Positions 24,585 through 33,701 of a DNA stretch of 64,000 nucleotides are shown one piece after another (position 1 is the first letter of the stretch; each line of letters opens with the position of its first letter). The DNA comes from Ktedonospora formicarum. GTDB taxonomy: Bacteria > Chloroflexota > Ktedonobacteria > Ktedonobacterales > Ktedonobacteraceae. The stretch is taken from contig NZ_BNJF01000003.1 in assembly GCF_016587355.1 (NCBI RefSeq), positions 744,001 through 808,000 on the forward strand. The letters are read 5' to 3'. A program made the position numbers and the translations under genes. The notes under the pieces were generated by a model. The model saw only the letters and a program-made list of their open reading frames with translations. It did not search any database and was not told the origin of the DNA.

Positions 24585-25367
24585 TTATCCCCCCTCATTT
24601 CTCCGCTGACCGGTCGTGCGAGAAGTCGAAGGTACCTCGCTGGGGTGGTCACGATCCCAATCCTGCTGTGAGCGCTCGTTAAGCGATTCCGGCCTGGCTT
24701 TGAGTGCCGCCTTGATGCTCCTGCTCTGCTCATCGGCTAGTACCTCTTCCTCTCCGGCATTAATGGCCTTGATGACGTTACGCGCGACATCCTCTGGTCT
24801 GGACTTAGGCACTTTAAAATTAGCCGTCATATCGGTATCGATATATCCAGCATATACCCCTACGACTAACGTCCCCTGTCTTCGCAACTCTATGCGCACG
24901 CCATTCGTCATCGCGAACTCGGCTGCCTTGGATGCGCTGTATGAACCAACTACGGGATCGACATACCAGCTTACGACTGAGAGCATATTGACGAGCACGC
25001 CTCCACCATTCCGCTTGAGAACTGGCGCGAAGGCTCGACACATCGCCAATGTTCCCAGATAGTTGATCTCTATCTCCTGGCGCGCGCCATCCATCGATGG
25101 AGCCTCGATAAGAGGACTCTCGGTCGCGACGCCAGCGTTATTGATCAGGATAGTAATATCCTGGCATGCCTTCACAGCTGCGTTAACATCCTGCTCGTTC
25201 GTAATATCGAGTTTGATGGGCTGAAGTCGGGCATCGCTCACATCTGTAGGATGACGCATTCCAACGTACACTTTACGCGCTCCAGCGTCGAGCAAGGCCT
25301 GGACATACGCTTTGCCTAACCCACGGTTGCCCCCGCTTACCAGCGCAATCGAACCATGAACATTCAT
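24585..25367 (-). CDS. Short-chain dehydrogenase/reductase
   Basis: 260 residues, a classical SDR. The cofactor loop is SGGNRGLGKAYV (TGxxxGIG-type) near residues 10-21, followed by NNAGVA and the catalytic Ser...Tyr-x-x-x-Lys (SVVSWYVDPVVGSYSASKAA). The start at 25367 (MNVHGSIALV) is chosen because the fold begins there and AAAGGGG stands upstream; an extension to 25535 is not SDR-like. The last 40 residues form a polar Arg/Glu-rich tail beyond the fold. Substrate and stereochemistry cannot be predicted. It stands alone on the minus strand. Confidence 0.9.
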   Translation of the reverse strand: MNVHGSIALVSGGNRGLGKAYVQALLDAGARKVYVGMRHPTDVSDARLQPIKLDITNEQDVNAAVKACQDITILINNAGVATESPLIEAPSMDGARQEIEINYLGTLAMCRAFAPVLKRNGGGVLVNMLSVVSWYVDPVVGSYSASKAAEFAMTNGVRIELRRQGTLVVGVYAGYIDTDMTANFKVPKSRPEDVARNVIKAINAGEEEVLADEQSRSIKAALKARPESLNERSQQDWDRDHPSEVPSTSRTTGQRRNEGG

Positions 25368-25603
25368 TGCTATAGCCCCTTTCTTCTTTTCAGCATAGCA
25401 CTCCCAATATATAGAGGTAGTAGGCGTATAACACGTGCTATAGAAAAATGAGGGAGAGCAATCCACTGCCTGGATATCAGTCTCGAAAGATCGAAAGTGG
25501 AGCGAAAACGATAATCTGTCAGGTTTTACATGCAAATTGAGTCTTATAATAGTAGTGGGACATTTGACTCACTATTGCGTTTCCTGTAACGAAGGAGTGT
25601 GGT

Positions 25604-25664
25604 CTTATCCGAAAACCAACGTGCTGCCGTGGCTAGCGCTGGCGCGCTCAGGTTTTCGCGTAAG
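25604..25664. repeat. Family-A palindromic element
   Basis: The ends CTTATCCGAAAACC (25604-25617) and GGTTTTCGCGTAAG (25651-25664) are inverted repeats with two mismatches. The interior GGCTAGCGCTGGCGCGCTCA is shared with the copies at 31110 and 39944. Confidence 0.8.
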
Positions 25665-25694
25665 GAGTATGAACAGGAAGGCAGGGATAGCACA

Positions 25695-26285
25695 ATGAGT
25701 ACTTCGAGAAAGTGGTGGAGGAGTATAAATTTTGGGTTGTTCTCAATCATCTGGTCTTTGCTACCAATATTGATTGGAGGAGTAGGAATCGTAATCGCCG
25801 CCAATGGCGTGATAGCTGGCTTTCAAGCCTTTGAGTTTCAAAGGACACACCCCATCACACATGCGAAGGTGCTCAGTGTTTACGAGGAAACGTACACTGA
25901 ATATGATTCACAAAATAATACCTCTTTCCAGGGCACAAAGATTTGCGCGGAAAACGTTCGCTATTCCATGAATGGGCGTGATATCCAGGTTAATGTGCAT
26001 GCTATGCAGCATTGTGGTGTTCAGGTGGGAGATAGCCCCCAAATCGCCTACGATCCCAAACGGCCCTCAAACATCCAATTTGTACCTGCAGGCGATCCCC
26101 TCTGGGGGAATGTCCTTAATATCGTGCTTTCTATTGGTATTGGAGGCTTTTTCCTGATGGGGGCACTGGGTTTAATCTTCGGTCCATCGAGTCGGATTAT
26201 GCGCATCGGCATATTCTTTTGGCTCCTGCTGGTAGCAGGCATGATCGCATTAACGATACTGGGCGCGATTAATCAGGGTCGGTAG
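25695..26285 (+). CDS. DUF3592-like membrane protein
   Basis: 196 residues. One membrane helix (PILIGGVGIVIAANGVIAGF) near residues 20-40 leads into a soluble domain of about 90 residues (THAKVLSVYEETYTEYDSQ, VRYSMNGRDI, VGDSPQIAYDPKRP). Two further helices close the protein (VLNIVLSIGIGGFFLMGALG and IFFWLLLVAGMIALTILG). This layout with the QIAYDPKRP-type motif is that of DUF3592 proteins, of unknown function. The start at 25695 excludes the upstream repeat element, across which the frame happens to stay open. Confidence 0.78.
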   Translation: MSTSRKWWRSINFGLFSIIWSLLPILIGGVGIVIAANGVIAGFQAFEFQRTHPITHAKVLSVYEETYTEYDSQNNTSFQGTKICAENVRYSMNGRDIQVNVHAMQHCGVQVGDSPQIAYDPKRPSNIQFVPAGDPLWGNVLNIVLSIGIGGFFLMGALGLIFGPSSRIMRIGIFFWLLLVAGMIALTILGAINQGR

Positions 26286-26351
26286 GAGCGAGGAACCACC
26301 GCTTCAATCTGAGAACGAGCGTGCCTAATGCGAGCAGCGGTGCAGGGCCTC

Positions 26352-27305
26352 TCATTGTTCGGCGTAGCGGAGCATGGTGAGGGCATGTTCGCGGAGAGCG
26401 GTTCGGAGTTCGGGCGGATGATGGATAACAAAGGGAATATCCAGACCAGCAAGCAAGCTAGCCATCCAGGGAAGATCTTGCACTTCGCTATGTACAAGGA
26501 CACCTCCATCAACCTCGGTAAAATGTCCCTTTGAAAGACGAGTCTTGCCCTGAGCTTCTTGGAGGGTCGTCTCTAGCCATACCTCAATCCGCCAGGCGCG
26601 AGGTACAGTGGCGAGGGCGCGCTGGACCTCGGCGAGGGTATCGAAATTGGGTGGGCGCTGGAAGGGCTCGTCCGTCACGTCGGCCTGGATGATGCGATCC
26701 ACGCGCAGGAGGCGTCGCCTCTGGCGCAGACGACAATAACCGATGGTGTACCAATATCCGTCGTGTGAGACGACGCCATAGGGCTCAAATGTACGCTCCG
26801 TCGTCTCACCGCTCGGCGAGCGGTAATGTAAGTAAATACAGCACTCGCCCTGGACAGCCGAACTTAGAGCCATCACAATCGGGAACGAAGGGGTTGCATA
26901 CGGAGTGCTATTCTCGAAGACCACGGTCTGCTCTACTGCCTGGACGCGCTCGCGCGTGGCTGATGGGAGGACACGCTCAATCTTCGCCAACGATCCCTCG
27001 AAGGCAGGCGAGGTCTGGGCGAGTCCGGTCTCGCGCGCAGCCAACAGACTTAAAGTCAAAGCCAGGGCTTCATCTTCGGTAAAGATCAAAGGGGGTAGCT
27101 TGTAGCCCGGTCTCAGACGATACGCGCCGTAGCGACCCCGCTCGGCTTCCACTGGGATGCCCAGGTCGATCAATGTTTCAATATAATCGCGTACTGTGCG
27201 CACATTGACCTCAAGCCGGTTCGCGAGTTCCGGACCTGTCATACGCCCGTAGGACTGCAATAGTTCCAGCACAGTCAGCACACGCGCCGTTGGACGGTAA
27301 ACCAC
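26352..27305 (-). CDS. HTH-WYL transcriptional regulator
   Basis: 317 residues starting at GTG 27305, with GAAGGA 8 nt before it. An N-terminal winged HTH (MTGPELANRLEVNVRTVRDYI) is followed by a WYL domain, with CCIYLHYRSPSGETTER, FEPYGVVSHDGYWYTIGYC and LRVDRI. WYL regulators bind small ligands or nucleic acids and often act as repressors. The C-terminal WCX-like part (RIEVWLETTLQEAQ...) is present. It is divergent from the 27431 gene, with 125 bp between starts, so it probably controls that gene and itself. Confidence 0.9.
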   Translation of the reverse strand: MVYRPTARVLTVLELLQSYGRMTGPELANRLEVNVRTVRDYIETLIDLGIPVEAERGRYGAYRLRPGYKLPPLIFTEDEALALTLSLLAARETGLAQTSPAFEGSLAKIERVLPSATRERVQAVEQTVVFENSTPYATPSFPIVMALSSAVQGECCIYLHYRSPSGETTERTFEPYGVVSHDGYWYTIGYCRLRQRRRLLRVDRIIQADVTDEPFQRPPNFDTLAEVQRALATVPRAWRIEVWLETTLQEAQGKTRLSKGHFTEVDGGVLVHSEVQDLPWMASLLAGLDIPFVIHHPPELRTALREHALTMLRYAEQ

Positions 27306-27430
27306 AAAACTATTCCTTCTCTAGAAATTTCCGCATTAAACAGGGTCAATATTACCATGTTTTGGCTATATACTCCAGATGTAAGAGCGATTGAGCCTGC
27401 AAGTAAAGTTACTAGAATAGGAAGAGATGT

Positions 27431-27946
27431 ATGCAACAGGAGAATTATGCATCCGGCGCGAACGCCTTTGACTCGCTGATTGGTACCTGGAACGTGCATA
27501 ATCGGCGTGTGAAGGGGAATTATGCCCTGCCCAATCAACCTGGAAACGAGCCTGAATGGGAAGAGTTCACAGGGCACGATAGGTTCGAACCGCAGCTCAA
27601 TGGTCGGGCAGTTGTCGAGCACTGGGAGGCGACACTACCAGATGGAATTCAGGCGCTCGGGCTAAGCATCAAAGCCTTTGAGCCGGAGACGCAACAGTGG
27701 TCGATTATCTGGATCGATAATCGCAATCCCCTGGACTTTCAGCCTCTACATGGCACCTTTACAAATGGCGTCGGTACCTTCTACCAAGTTACCAAAACAG
27801 CCGATGGACAGCCACTGCATGTACGCTTTATCTGGGACGAGATGACGGCGACCAGTGCTCGTTGGCAACAGGCGTTCTCCTTTGATGAAGGTGAACAGTG
27901 GAACACCAACTGGATTATGCGCTTTACTCGTCAGGCTGCATCCTGA
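27431..27946 (+). CDS. Lipocalin-like/DUF1579-type protein
   Basis: 171 residues with no signal peptide. The order FDSLIGTWNVHNRR, FTGHDRFEPQLNGRAVVEHW, then LSIKAFEPETQQWSIIWID and an end with SFDEGEQWNTNWIMRF is that of small beta-barrel proteins of the DUF1579/lipocalin-like group. These are of unknown function and may bind a hydrophobic ligand. It is divergent from a WYL regulator. AGGAAGAG stands before the ATG. Confidence 0.65.
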   Translation: MQQENYASGANAFDSLIGTWNVHNRRVKGNYALPNQPGNEPEWEEFTGHDRFEPQLNGRAVVEHWEATLPDGIQALGLSIKAFEPETQQWSIIWIDNRNPLDFQPLHGTFTNGVGTFYQVTKTADGQPLHVRFIWDEMTATSARWQQAFSFDEGEQWNTNWIMRFTRQAAS

Positions 27947-28008
27947 ACATGATTAGTGTATGTTCGAATAGTTTGTTGTTTGCTATTCAGTTCCAGGAGA
28001 TATAACAA

Positions 28009-28766
28009 ATGGCGGAGACGAAAACTGCGGAGCAAGCTCTAACAGAATGTTGTTCTATCGTCGAGCTAAGGCAATACACGCTGAAGCCAGGGCGGCGCGA
28101 TGAGCTGATAACCTTGTTTGAGGAGCATTTTATCGAGGGCAGGAACAATACGGTATGCGTGTAATTGGTCAGTTTCGCAAGCGCACGGACCCAGATCAAT
28201 TCGTCTGGTTCCGTAGCTTTGCCGATATGGAAGCGCGTCGCCAGGCCCTTGAAGGCTTCTACTATGGTCCGATCTGGAAAGCGCATCGTAATGAAGCCAA
28301 CGATACCATGATTGACTCGGATAACGTGCTATTACTCAAGCCCGCACGCGCCGGGTCCGGCTTCCAGTTAGATTCACAAAGCCGCCCGAACTTGAGTGGG
28401 CCAGAAGTTCCAGGTGGCATATGTATGGTTACTATGTACACGCTCAAAACTTCGGCGGACGAGCAATTCATCACCTTCTTTGAACAAAGCATCATACCCG
28501 CGCTACGCGAGGCTGGCTCTACCATTCAAGGATACTTTGTGACGGAGGATGCCGCGAATACCTTCCCGGCGCTGCCAGTGCGCGAAGGTGAACATATATT
28601 TGTCTGGGTCGCCTCTTTCGCGTCCTACGATGACTATCTCTCCACGCTGCGAGTTGGCTCTCACCGGACCACAACGCTTGCGCCCGCGCTAAGCAAGTGG
28701 TTAGCCAAACCTGAGGAGGTGCTAGAACTACTCCCAACCAGGCGCTCGCTACTACGCCACCACTGA
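28009..28766 (+). pseudogene. NIPSNAP-family gene with a frameshift
   Basis: Two overlapping frames form one NIPSNAP protein. The first (28009-28164, 51 codons, with CCAGGAGA upstream) gives SIVELRQYTLKPGRRDELI and stops soon after GRNNTVCV. The second (28155-28766) starts MRVIGQFRKRTDPDQFVWF, the direct continuation of the family pattern. One base is missing around 28133-28140, in or next to GAGGGCAGG. Restoring it would read ...IEGQEQYGMRVIGQF. The second frame carries the second NIPSNAP repeat (MVTMYTLKTSADEQFITFF) intact to the stop. It may be a true pseudogene, a sequencing error, or two coupled frames, since the ATG of the second overlaps the stop of the first. Confidence 0.8.
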
Positions 28767-28775
28767 GAAAAGGAG

Positions 28776-28819
28776 CATTCCCTGAAGAAAATTTTGCATA
28801 GAACTTTCTTCAGGGAATG
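28776..28819. terminator. Bidirectional terminator
   Basis: Perfect 15-bp inverted repeat (28776-28790 with 28805-28819), 14-nt loop, between the NIPSNAP gene and the convergent histidine kinase. The A-run/T-run arms suit both directions. Confidence 0.75.
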
Positions 28820-28848
28820 TTCGGGAAGAAAAAACAAACTCACACCTA

Positions 28849-30786
28849 TCACTTTTTGATAGGTAAACAAAACCAGAAGGTCGAGCCCTGACCAAGGATA
28901 CTCTCTACGCCAACGGTACCTTGATGTTGCTCAATAAGAGTGCGACATATATATAAGCCTAGCCCCAGCCCCTTATCGGTACCGCACTGTACCGAAACAT
29001 TACTGGCCTGATAATAGCTCTGCCAGATACGCTTCATGGCATCTTTTGAGAGGCCCGGTCCCTGATCGCGCACCCAGACACGAACCCATACCCCTTCTAT
29101 ATCCAGTCCAATCATTACTGGCTTGTCGGCAGGCGAATAACGCAGGGCATTGCTGACATAGTTCATCACAACCTGACTTATCCGGTTACTATCAACAAAT
29201 ACCATTACGGGAGTATGTTCCGGCAGATCAAGCAGGAGTGAGCGCTTGGGATGCGCGAGGCGCACATCACTGATCGTATCGCGCACAATAGCGACAAGAT
29301 CGCACACCTTCAGGGAGAGCGTAAGCGTGTTAGAGGCTATGCGTGATACGTCAAGCATATCATTAATCAAACGGGTCTGCATCTCGATGTACCGTAGGCT
29401 ATCCGTCAGGCTCCTCACCAGTTTGGTGAGAAAATTGTCAAGCTCAGGAGGAGGTGAGGGGCTGTTTTTGGTGATGCGTTCGAGGCGGCGCAGATTCAGT
29501 TGGATGGTTCCCTGAAGCGCGGCGAGAGGCGTTTTCAATTCATGGCCCGTCATCCCCAGGAAGAGATCTTTCTGGCGCTCTATTTCTTTGCGAGCGGTCA
29601 GATCCAGCACAAAACAAATGAGAAAAGATGTTGAGCTTTCCTGACGAAAGAGTGCGCGTCCAATAAGGGCGGGGACGTGTCGACTATCTTTGGCAATATA
29701 TTCCTTCTCATAGGGCTGAGCGACGCCTGTCCTGACGGCTTCCTCAATGGCGAGCGCATCCCGAGCCTGGAATTCTGGTGAGGTTATCGAAGGCCATGGG
29801 ATGTTGCCTGCCGCCAGGTCCTCACGTGTGTAGCCAATCAAGGAGAGGAAGGCATCATTCGCCTCACAGATGTTTCCATCCTGGTCAGTAATCATGATGC
29901 CGATGATATTTGAGTCCACGAAGCGCCGTAGCCGCTCTTCATTTTCACGGAGAGCTATTTCAGCTTGTTTGCGCTCATCGATATCGTGGAAATAGATTGA
30001 AAGTCCGTTTGGATTTGGATAGATATATGCCTCAACCCAACGCTGAAAGGTTGGATGAAAACCTTCACAGTGCTGTGCCTGCCGGGTTTCCATCGCCTTA
30101 CGATAATGATGTTCAAAGTCCGTACCCAGGATTTCAGGCACGACCTCCCATACTGGCTTCCCCATGACCTCTGCCAGACTTCTCCCCATATATGCTTCCA
30201 TACGTCGATTAACATACGTATAGCGCCATTGGTTATCAATACCTAAAAAGGCATCGGTAATGCTATCGAGGATAGTGGTAATGCGTTCGTTTGCCTCCTG
30301 AAGCTGGACTTCATGTTGTTTCAGATTGGTAATATCGAACGTGACACCAACAATACGAGTGACTCGCCCAGAAGCATCAAGAATGCCCTGAGCACGGTCT
30401 GTGAGCCAGTGGATGCTTCCATCAGGCCAGATGATGCGATAGTCCTTGTCGTATTCTTGTTTCTCCTCGATAGCACGCAAGTTAGCTTTGTGAACGCGTT
30501 CGCGATCATCGGGATGAACAGTGTCGAGAAAGAGCTGATAGCTAATAGGGGTCTCAGGCGAAAAGGCGAAAAGCGCCTTCTTCTGATCCGTCCATACAAG
30601 CTCGCCTGTGGTCAGGTTCCAATCCCACATACCCACCCCTGATGCCCTTAACGCAAGCTGCACCTGGACTTCACTCATTTCCCCAAGCGATGCATGCCCG
30701 GCGAAATCATTGCTATGGGTGGGCTTCGTCTCAAGTGTATTGGAGTCGCTGTCTTCTTTTTGAGGAGATTGCTCGTACAGAGACAA
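28849..30786 (-). CDS. Sensor histidine kinase with three PAS domains
   Basis: 645 residues, soluble, with no membrane helix. There are three PAS/PAC repeats: near residues 45-160 (GVGMWDWNLTTGELVW ... RIIWPDGSIHWL), 170-280 and 290-405 (IGIMITDQDGNICEANDAF). The transmitter follows: the phospho-acceptor His lies near residue 415 (GMTGHELKTPLAAL), with N-box VMNYVSNALRYSP, G1 VRDQGPGLS and G2 GLGLGLYICRTL. All ATP-binding motifs are intact. The start is the TTG at 30786 behind AGGAGG (about 12 nt), with no better start nearby. No cognate response regulator is adjacent, so it is an orphan kinase. The signal is not evident; one PAS may sense a small ligand or redox state. Confidence 0.92.
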   Translation of the reverse strand: MSLYEQSPQKEDSDSNTLETKPTHSNDFAGHASLGEMSEVQVQLALRASGVGMWDWNLTTGELVWTDQKKALFAFSPETPISYQLFLDTVHPDDRERVHKANLRAIEEKQEYDKDYRIIWPDGSIHWLTDRAQGILDASGRVTRIVGVTFDITNLKQHEVQLQEANERITTILDSITDAFLGIDNQWRYTYVNRRMEAYMGRSLAEVMGKPVWEVVPEILGTDFEHHYRKAMETRQAQHCEGFHPTFQRWVEAYIYPNPNGLSIYFHDIDERKQAEIALRENEERLRRFVDSNIIGIMITDQDGNICEANDAFLSLIGYTREDLAAGNIPWPSITSPEFQARDALAIEEAVRTGVAQPYEKEYIAKDSRHVPALIGRALFRQESSTSFLICFVLDLTARKEIERQKDLFLGMTGHELKTPLAALQGTIQLNLRRLERITKNSPSPPPELDNFLTKLVRSLTDSLRYIEMQTRLINDMLDVSRIASNTLTLSLKVCDLVAIVRDTISDVRLAHPKRSLLLDLPEHTPVMVFVDSNRISQVVMNYVSNALRYSPADKPVMIGLDIEGVWVRVWVRDQGPGLSKDAMKRIWQSYYQASNVSVQCGTDKGLGLGLYICRTLIEQHQGTVGVESILGQGSTFWFCLPIKK

Positions 30787-31319
30787 TGTAATGTTGAACC
30801 TCCTCTATGCTAACACTAACAGGAATACTTTTCTTTTTGCTCCTCTCTTGTCGTTATAATACACACCACAAAAAGAGGGGCCCCATTAAGATGTAATACA
30901 ATATGTTACCTCTTTTGCATTGTGTACTATACAAAAAAATCCAACGAAAGCGAACGATATGTAATCGGGAGGGAAAGCGCTCGCTCACGCAGAGCGCCTA
31001 CATATTAGCGCCTGCGCAGGGTTCTTCCCCCAATCCAGGCGCGGCGCTTTCGCCTGCGCGGGGCTTCCTATCTCGCATTCTAAGGCGTTTCGTGCTACAC
31101 TATTAATGTCTTATGCGAAAACCAACCCTCATTCGAGGGCGCGGCGCCGCTTGGTCGCGGCTAGCGCTGCCGCGCTCAGGTTTCCGGATAAGGTGTAAAG
31201 TGATTTCCCATCTTTCATTTAGCATACTCACCCATAGACACGACACTCGGCCGGCAGCCCTGGTAGGCGGTAGTAAGAAACTATAGAACCAGGCTGTAGA
31301 CAGGAAAGAGAGGCAAGCG
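30787..31319. other. Repeat-rich intergenic region
   Basis: About 530 bp with no gene. It contains a family-B-like piece near 30985-31060 (CGCCTACATATTAGCGCCTG) and a full family-A element at 31110-31192. Confidence 0.6.
31110..31192. repeat. Family-A palindromic element
   Basis: The ends CTTATGCGAAAACC and GGTTTCCGGATAAG are inverted (about 12 of 14). The interior has CCCTCATTCGAGGG and GGCTAGCGCTGCCGCGCTCA, as in the copies at 21521, 25604 and 47486. Confidence 0.8.
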
Positions 31320-31676
31320 ATGCATTTTAGCAGAGAGGCCGTTGAACGAGCACAAAGAACCATGGAGGCGACCGAAGTTCTGCGCCAGCACGCAGCAGTG
31401 ATCGCCGATGCGTGTCAGGCGAAGGAGAGCGATCAGGTCATCGCGGCAATGGTGGAGGCGGATGGTTCCTTCGCTGGCACCCAGATCTTCCCACGCGCCG
31501 AGCTACAGGACAAGTTAGAGGTGCTAGAGGTACAGGAACAGAAGTGGGTGATGACACTCGCTCCCAATGCTTCGGTAAGCGAGATTGAGCGGAGATGCTC
31601 GGATATCCGCTATTATGCTAATCGTCGCCGCAACGCCATTCTGCGCCGACTCGACCAACAAGATAAGCAAGCATAA
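31320..31676 (+). CDS. Small helical protein of unknown function
   Basis: 118 residues, rich in Ala, Gln, Glu and Arg, with mainly helical character (REAVERAQRTMEATEVLRQH; DKLEVLEVQEQKW; RRRNAILRRLDQQDKQA). There is no signal peptide or membrane helix. The central part (VEADGSFAGTQIFPRAEL) could be a short beta segment. GAGAGG stands about 7 nt before the ATG, and a perfect terminator follows. No family recognised. Confidence 0.7.
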   Translation: MHFSREAVERAQRTMEATEVLRQHAAVIADACQAKESDQVIAAMVEADGSFAGTQIFPRAELQDKLEVLEVQEQKWVMTLAPNASVSEIERRCSDIRYYANRRRNAILRRLDQQDKQA

Positions 31677-31692
31677 CAAAGAAATAACTTCC

Positions 31693-31729
31693 AAATGGAG
31701 ACGCAGGCAACAACACTGCGTCTCCATTT
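31693..31729. terminator. Bidirectional terminator
   Basis: Perfect 14-bp inverted repeat (31693-31706 with 31716-31729), 9-nt loop, between convergent genes ending at 31676 and 31743. It has A-rich left and T-rich right arms. Confidence 0.8.
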
Positions 31730-31742
31730 AGGAATAACGGGA

Positions 31743-32252
31743 TCAGGTTGTTGCCGCTGCTGTGGCGGCGGCGTTGGCATCGTCTTGTATGATCTTCAAG
31801 TAGCGTGCCAGGATAGCGAGCAAGACCAGATCAGGCACATCTGTCGCGGCTGGCAATATGGTGACATTTTTCTTGTGAAAGGCTATGAGGGACATACCCT
31901 CAAGATTACGCCACTCCCATTGAGTTCCCCAAAAGTTTGTGTTCTTCCATTGATACCCATTGCCGGATGCGGTCCAGAGCTCTGCTTTACCTGACATCCG
32001 TGTATGTCCATTGGCAATCGTGTTGCCCTGGGTGTCGAGAACAGCAAAATCCTTCTGCCAGAAACCTTCACGACGTATTGTCCATTGACCTTCAGGCGTC
32101 CAGGCATCGTATGCGCTTTTGAATACGCCCTGCTTGGCAAGTGTCGCCAGAACCTCATCCCCAACGCGCAATTCATACACTCTCTGGAAGATGTTCGGCT
32201 GCTTCCACTCTAGAGGCTGGCCCATAAAATCGCGTATGTCTCTCGTTGCCAT
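31743..32252 (-). CDS. LURP-one/tubby-like protein
   Basis: 169 residues with the beta-barrel pattern of LURP-one-related proteins (tubby C-terminal/scramblase-like fold): FQRVYELRVGDEVLATLAKQ, then a Trp-rich middle (TPEGQWTIRREGFWQKDF, TNFWGTQWEWRNL) and ALLAILARYLKIIQDD near the end. Function is unknown; the fold often binds lipid or membranes. The start at 32252 has GAAAGGA 8 nt before it. The Ala/Thr-rich C-terminus is a simple tail. It is convergent with 31320. Confidence 0.68.
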   Translation of the reverse strand: MATRDIRDFMGQPLEWKQPNIFQRVYELRVGDEVLATLAKQGVFKSAYDAWTPEGQWTIRREGFWQKDFAVLDTQGNTIANGHTRMSGKAELWTASGNGYQWKNTNFWGTQWEWRNLEGMSLIAFHKKNVTILPAATDVPDLVLLAILARYLKIIQDDANAAATAAATT

Positions 32253-32351
32253 CAATTAGCATCCTTTCATCTTCTTAGGGACCCATGTGTTACTCATCTC
32301 TCTATCAGAATAGACGCATCGCTTTAGCATCACTCAAATTCGCAAAATCTG

Positions 32352-33524
32352 CTAGAAGATCCGGCGCGCGAACGGGATGCGACGCAGCAAGTAGGCGAAA
32401 GCGAAGCAGAAAGCGATTGAGAGCGGAATCGCCAGCGCGAACTTGCCTAGTGTGGGTAGGGGCAGGGCGTGAAGCAGGTATTCGGCGACACAGACCAGGA
32501 TGAGCGGGTGAATGACGTAGACGGCGAAGGCTTGCTCACTAAAGATGCGACTCACGCGCCCTGAGCGGTTCCACACGCGGCGAAAGAAAACGATCATGCC
32601 CAGACTCATCCCCACACCCATGAGCGATTCCCACAGGGCATAGGTGTAGACCTGCCAGTGCAGACCGCTTACGAAGGCATCTCCACCGCTCAGTGAGAGC
32701 GGGAGGAGGATCAGCATAGAACCAAGTGCTACTCCCAATCCGACCTTACCCTTCGCGCCCGACACGGTGCGGAACCAGTCGTGGCGCGAGGCGAAGAGTC
32801 CCGCGATAAACAGGGCGATGTACTGCGGAAAGTTTGATGGGATCAGGTTCACATATGGGATGGTCCAGCCAAAGGGGACCCAGATGCGCGTCACAAAGAC
32901 GGCTACGGAGAGGGCCAGCGTAAAGAGCAGGATGGTTCGATAGGTGAGTGGCTTGCGCTCGGCGGGTGCGTTCACGGTTCGCGTGCGGGTCAGCCAGCGA
33001 TAGAGCACATAGACGCAGTCAAAGACCAGCAGGGCTTCGGCGAACCAGAGCGGCCCGGTGCCAATGAGTTCGATGCCATTGTGGGCGATAAAGTCTCCTA
33101 TCGGCTGGGGCGTCCCCGCGCCAAGGTAGAGAGTCAGGCCTTGCAGGACAAAGGTGAAGAGTACCAACGGCACGCCCAGGCGCTGGACGCGGTCACGCAG
33201 GAAGGCCCTCGCCCCCTTGCGCTCATATGAGGCAGGGGTGAAGTAGGCCGAGATCAGGAAGAAACTCCCCATAAAGAAGGACTGGTTGAAGAGGACAATA
33301 AAGCCCAGCAGGGCGCTCACTAGCGGGTCCTTCGTTGGATCGATATAGTACCACAGTGGTGCATAGATGTAGGTTAAGGCGAGGTGGTGAACAATGACGA
33401 GCATCGTCAGCACTACGCGGATATGGTCAATGAAGAAGAGGCGCGCAGGCCGATTCGCGATCTGTATTTCCTCTTGTGTCTCTTCAATAGGTTGTGTGGT
33501 TGTATGTTCCAATGGAAGCGACAT
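32352..33524 (-). CDS. Acyltransferase-3 family membrane protein
   Basis: 390 residues with about ten membrane helices. RLFFIDHIRVVLTMLVIVHH near residues 28-47 is the conserved first helix (D-x-x-R and the His of H-H) of acyltransferase-3 / OafA-like enzymes, which O-acylate sugars, lipids or antibiotics at the membrane. The start at 33524 (MSLPLEHTT) has AAAGGA 6 nt before it; an extension upstream would run into another frame. It lies 177 bp after the permease, with only a short frame between, so it may be the last gene of the GntR-ABC operon. Substrate unknown. Confidence 0.85.
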   Translation of the reverse strand: MSLPLEHTTTQPIEETQEEIQIANRPARLFFIDHIRVVLTMLVIVHHLALTYIYAPLWYYIDPTKDPLVSALLGFIVLFNQSFFMGSFFLISAYFTPASYERKGARAFLRDRVQRLGVPLVLFTFVLQGLTLYLGAGTPQPIGDFIAHNGIELIGTGPLWFAEALLVFDCVYVLYRWLTRTRTVNAPAERKPLTYRTILLFTLALSVAVFVTRIWVPFGWTIPYVNLIPSNFPQYIALFIAGLFASRHDWFRTVSGAKGKVGLGVALGSMLILLPLSLSGGDAFVSGLHWQVYTYALWESLMGVGMSLGMIVFFRRVWNRSGRVSRIFSEQAFAVYVIHPLILVCVAEYLLHALPLPTLGKFALAIPLSIAFCFAFAYLLRRIPFARRIF

Positions 33525-33589
33525 GGTGAATCCTTTCGTTAGTTTATGCTTTGAAGTTGACTTGAGAGACCCGCCAACCCTTAGCGGCC

Positions 33590-33673
33590 TTACTGAATCT
33601 TTTCGATAGTCACGACGGCGATGATGAAAATGGCGAGAGCAGCAGCCCCGAAGCCGATTGCGTTTAAAAGCAT
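33590..33673 (-). CDS. Possible 27-residue membrane micropeptide
   Basis: Between the ABC permease and the acyltransferase gene an ATG at 33673 opens 27 codons. They consist almost entirely of one membrane helix (GFGAAALAIFIIAVVTIE) with a short charged end (EKIQ). A Shine-Dalgarno-like AAAGGTGG lies about 9 nt before it. Tiny membrane peptides that adjust transporters are known. This one is only a candidate, since one helix can arise by chance in a membrane-gene neighbourhood. Confidence 0.35.
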   Translation of the reverse strand: MLLNAIGFGAAALAIFIIAVVTIEKIQ

Positions 33674-33701
33674 TCGCCAACGCCACCTTTCGGTGGCTGG
33701 G

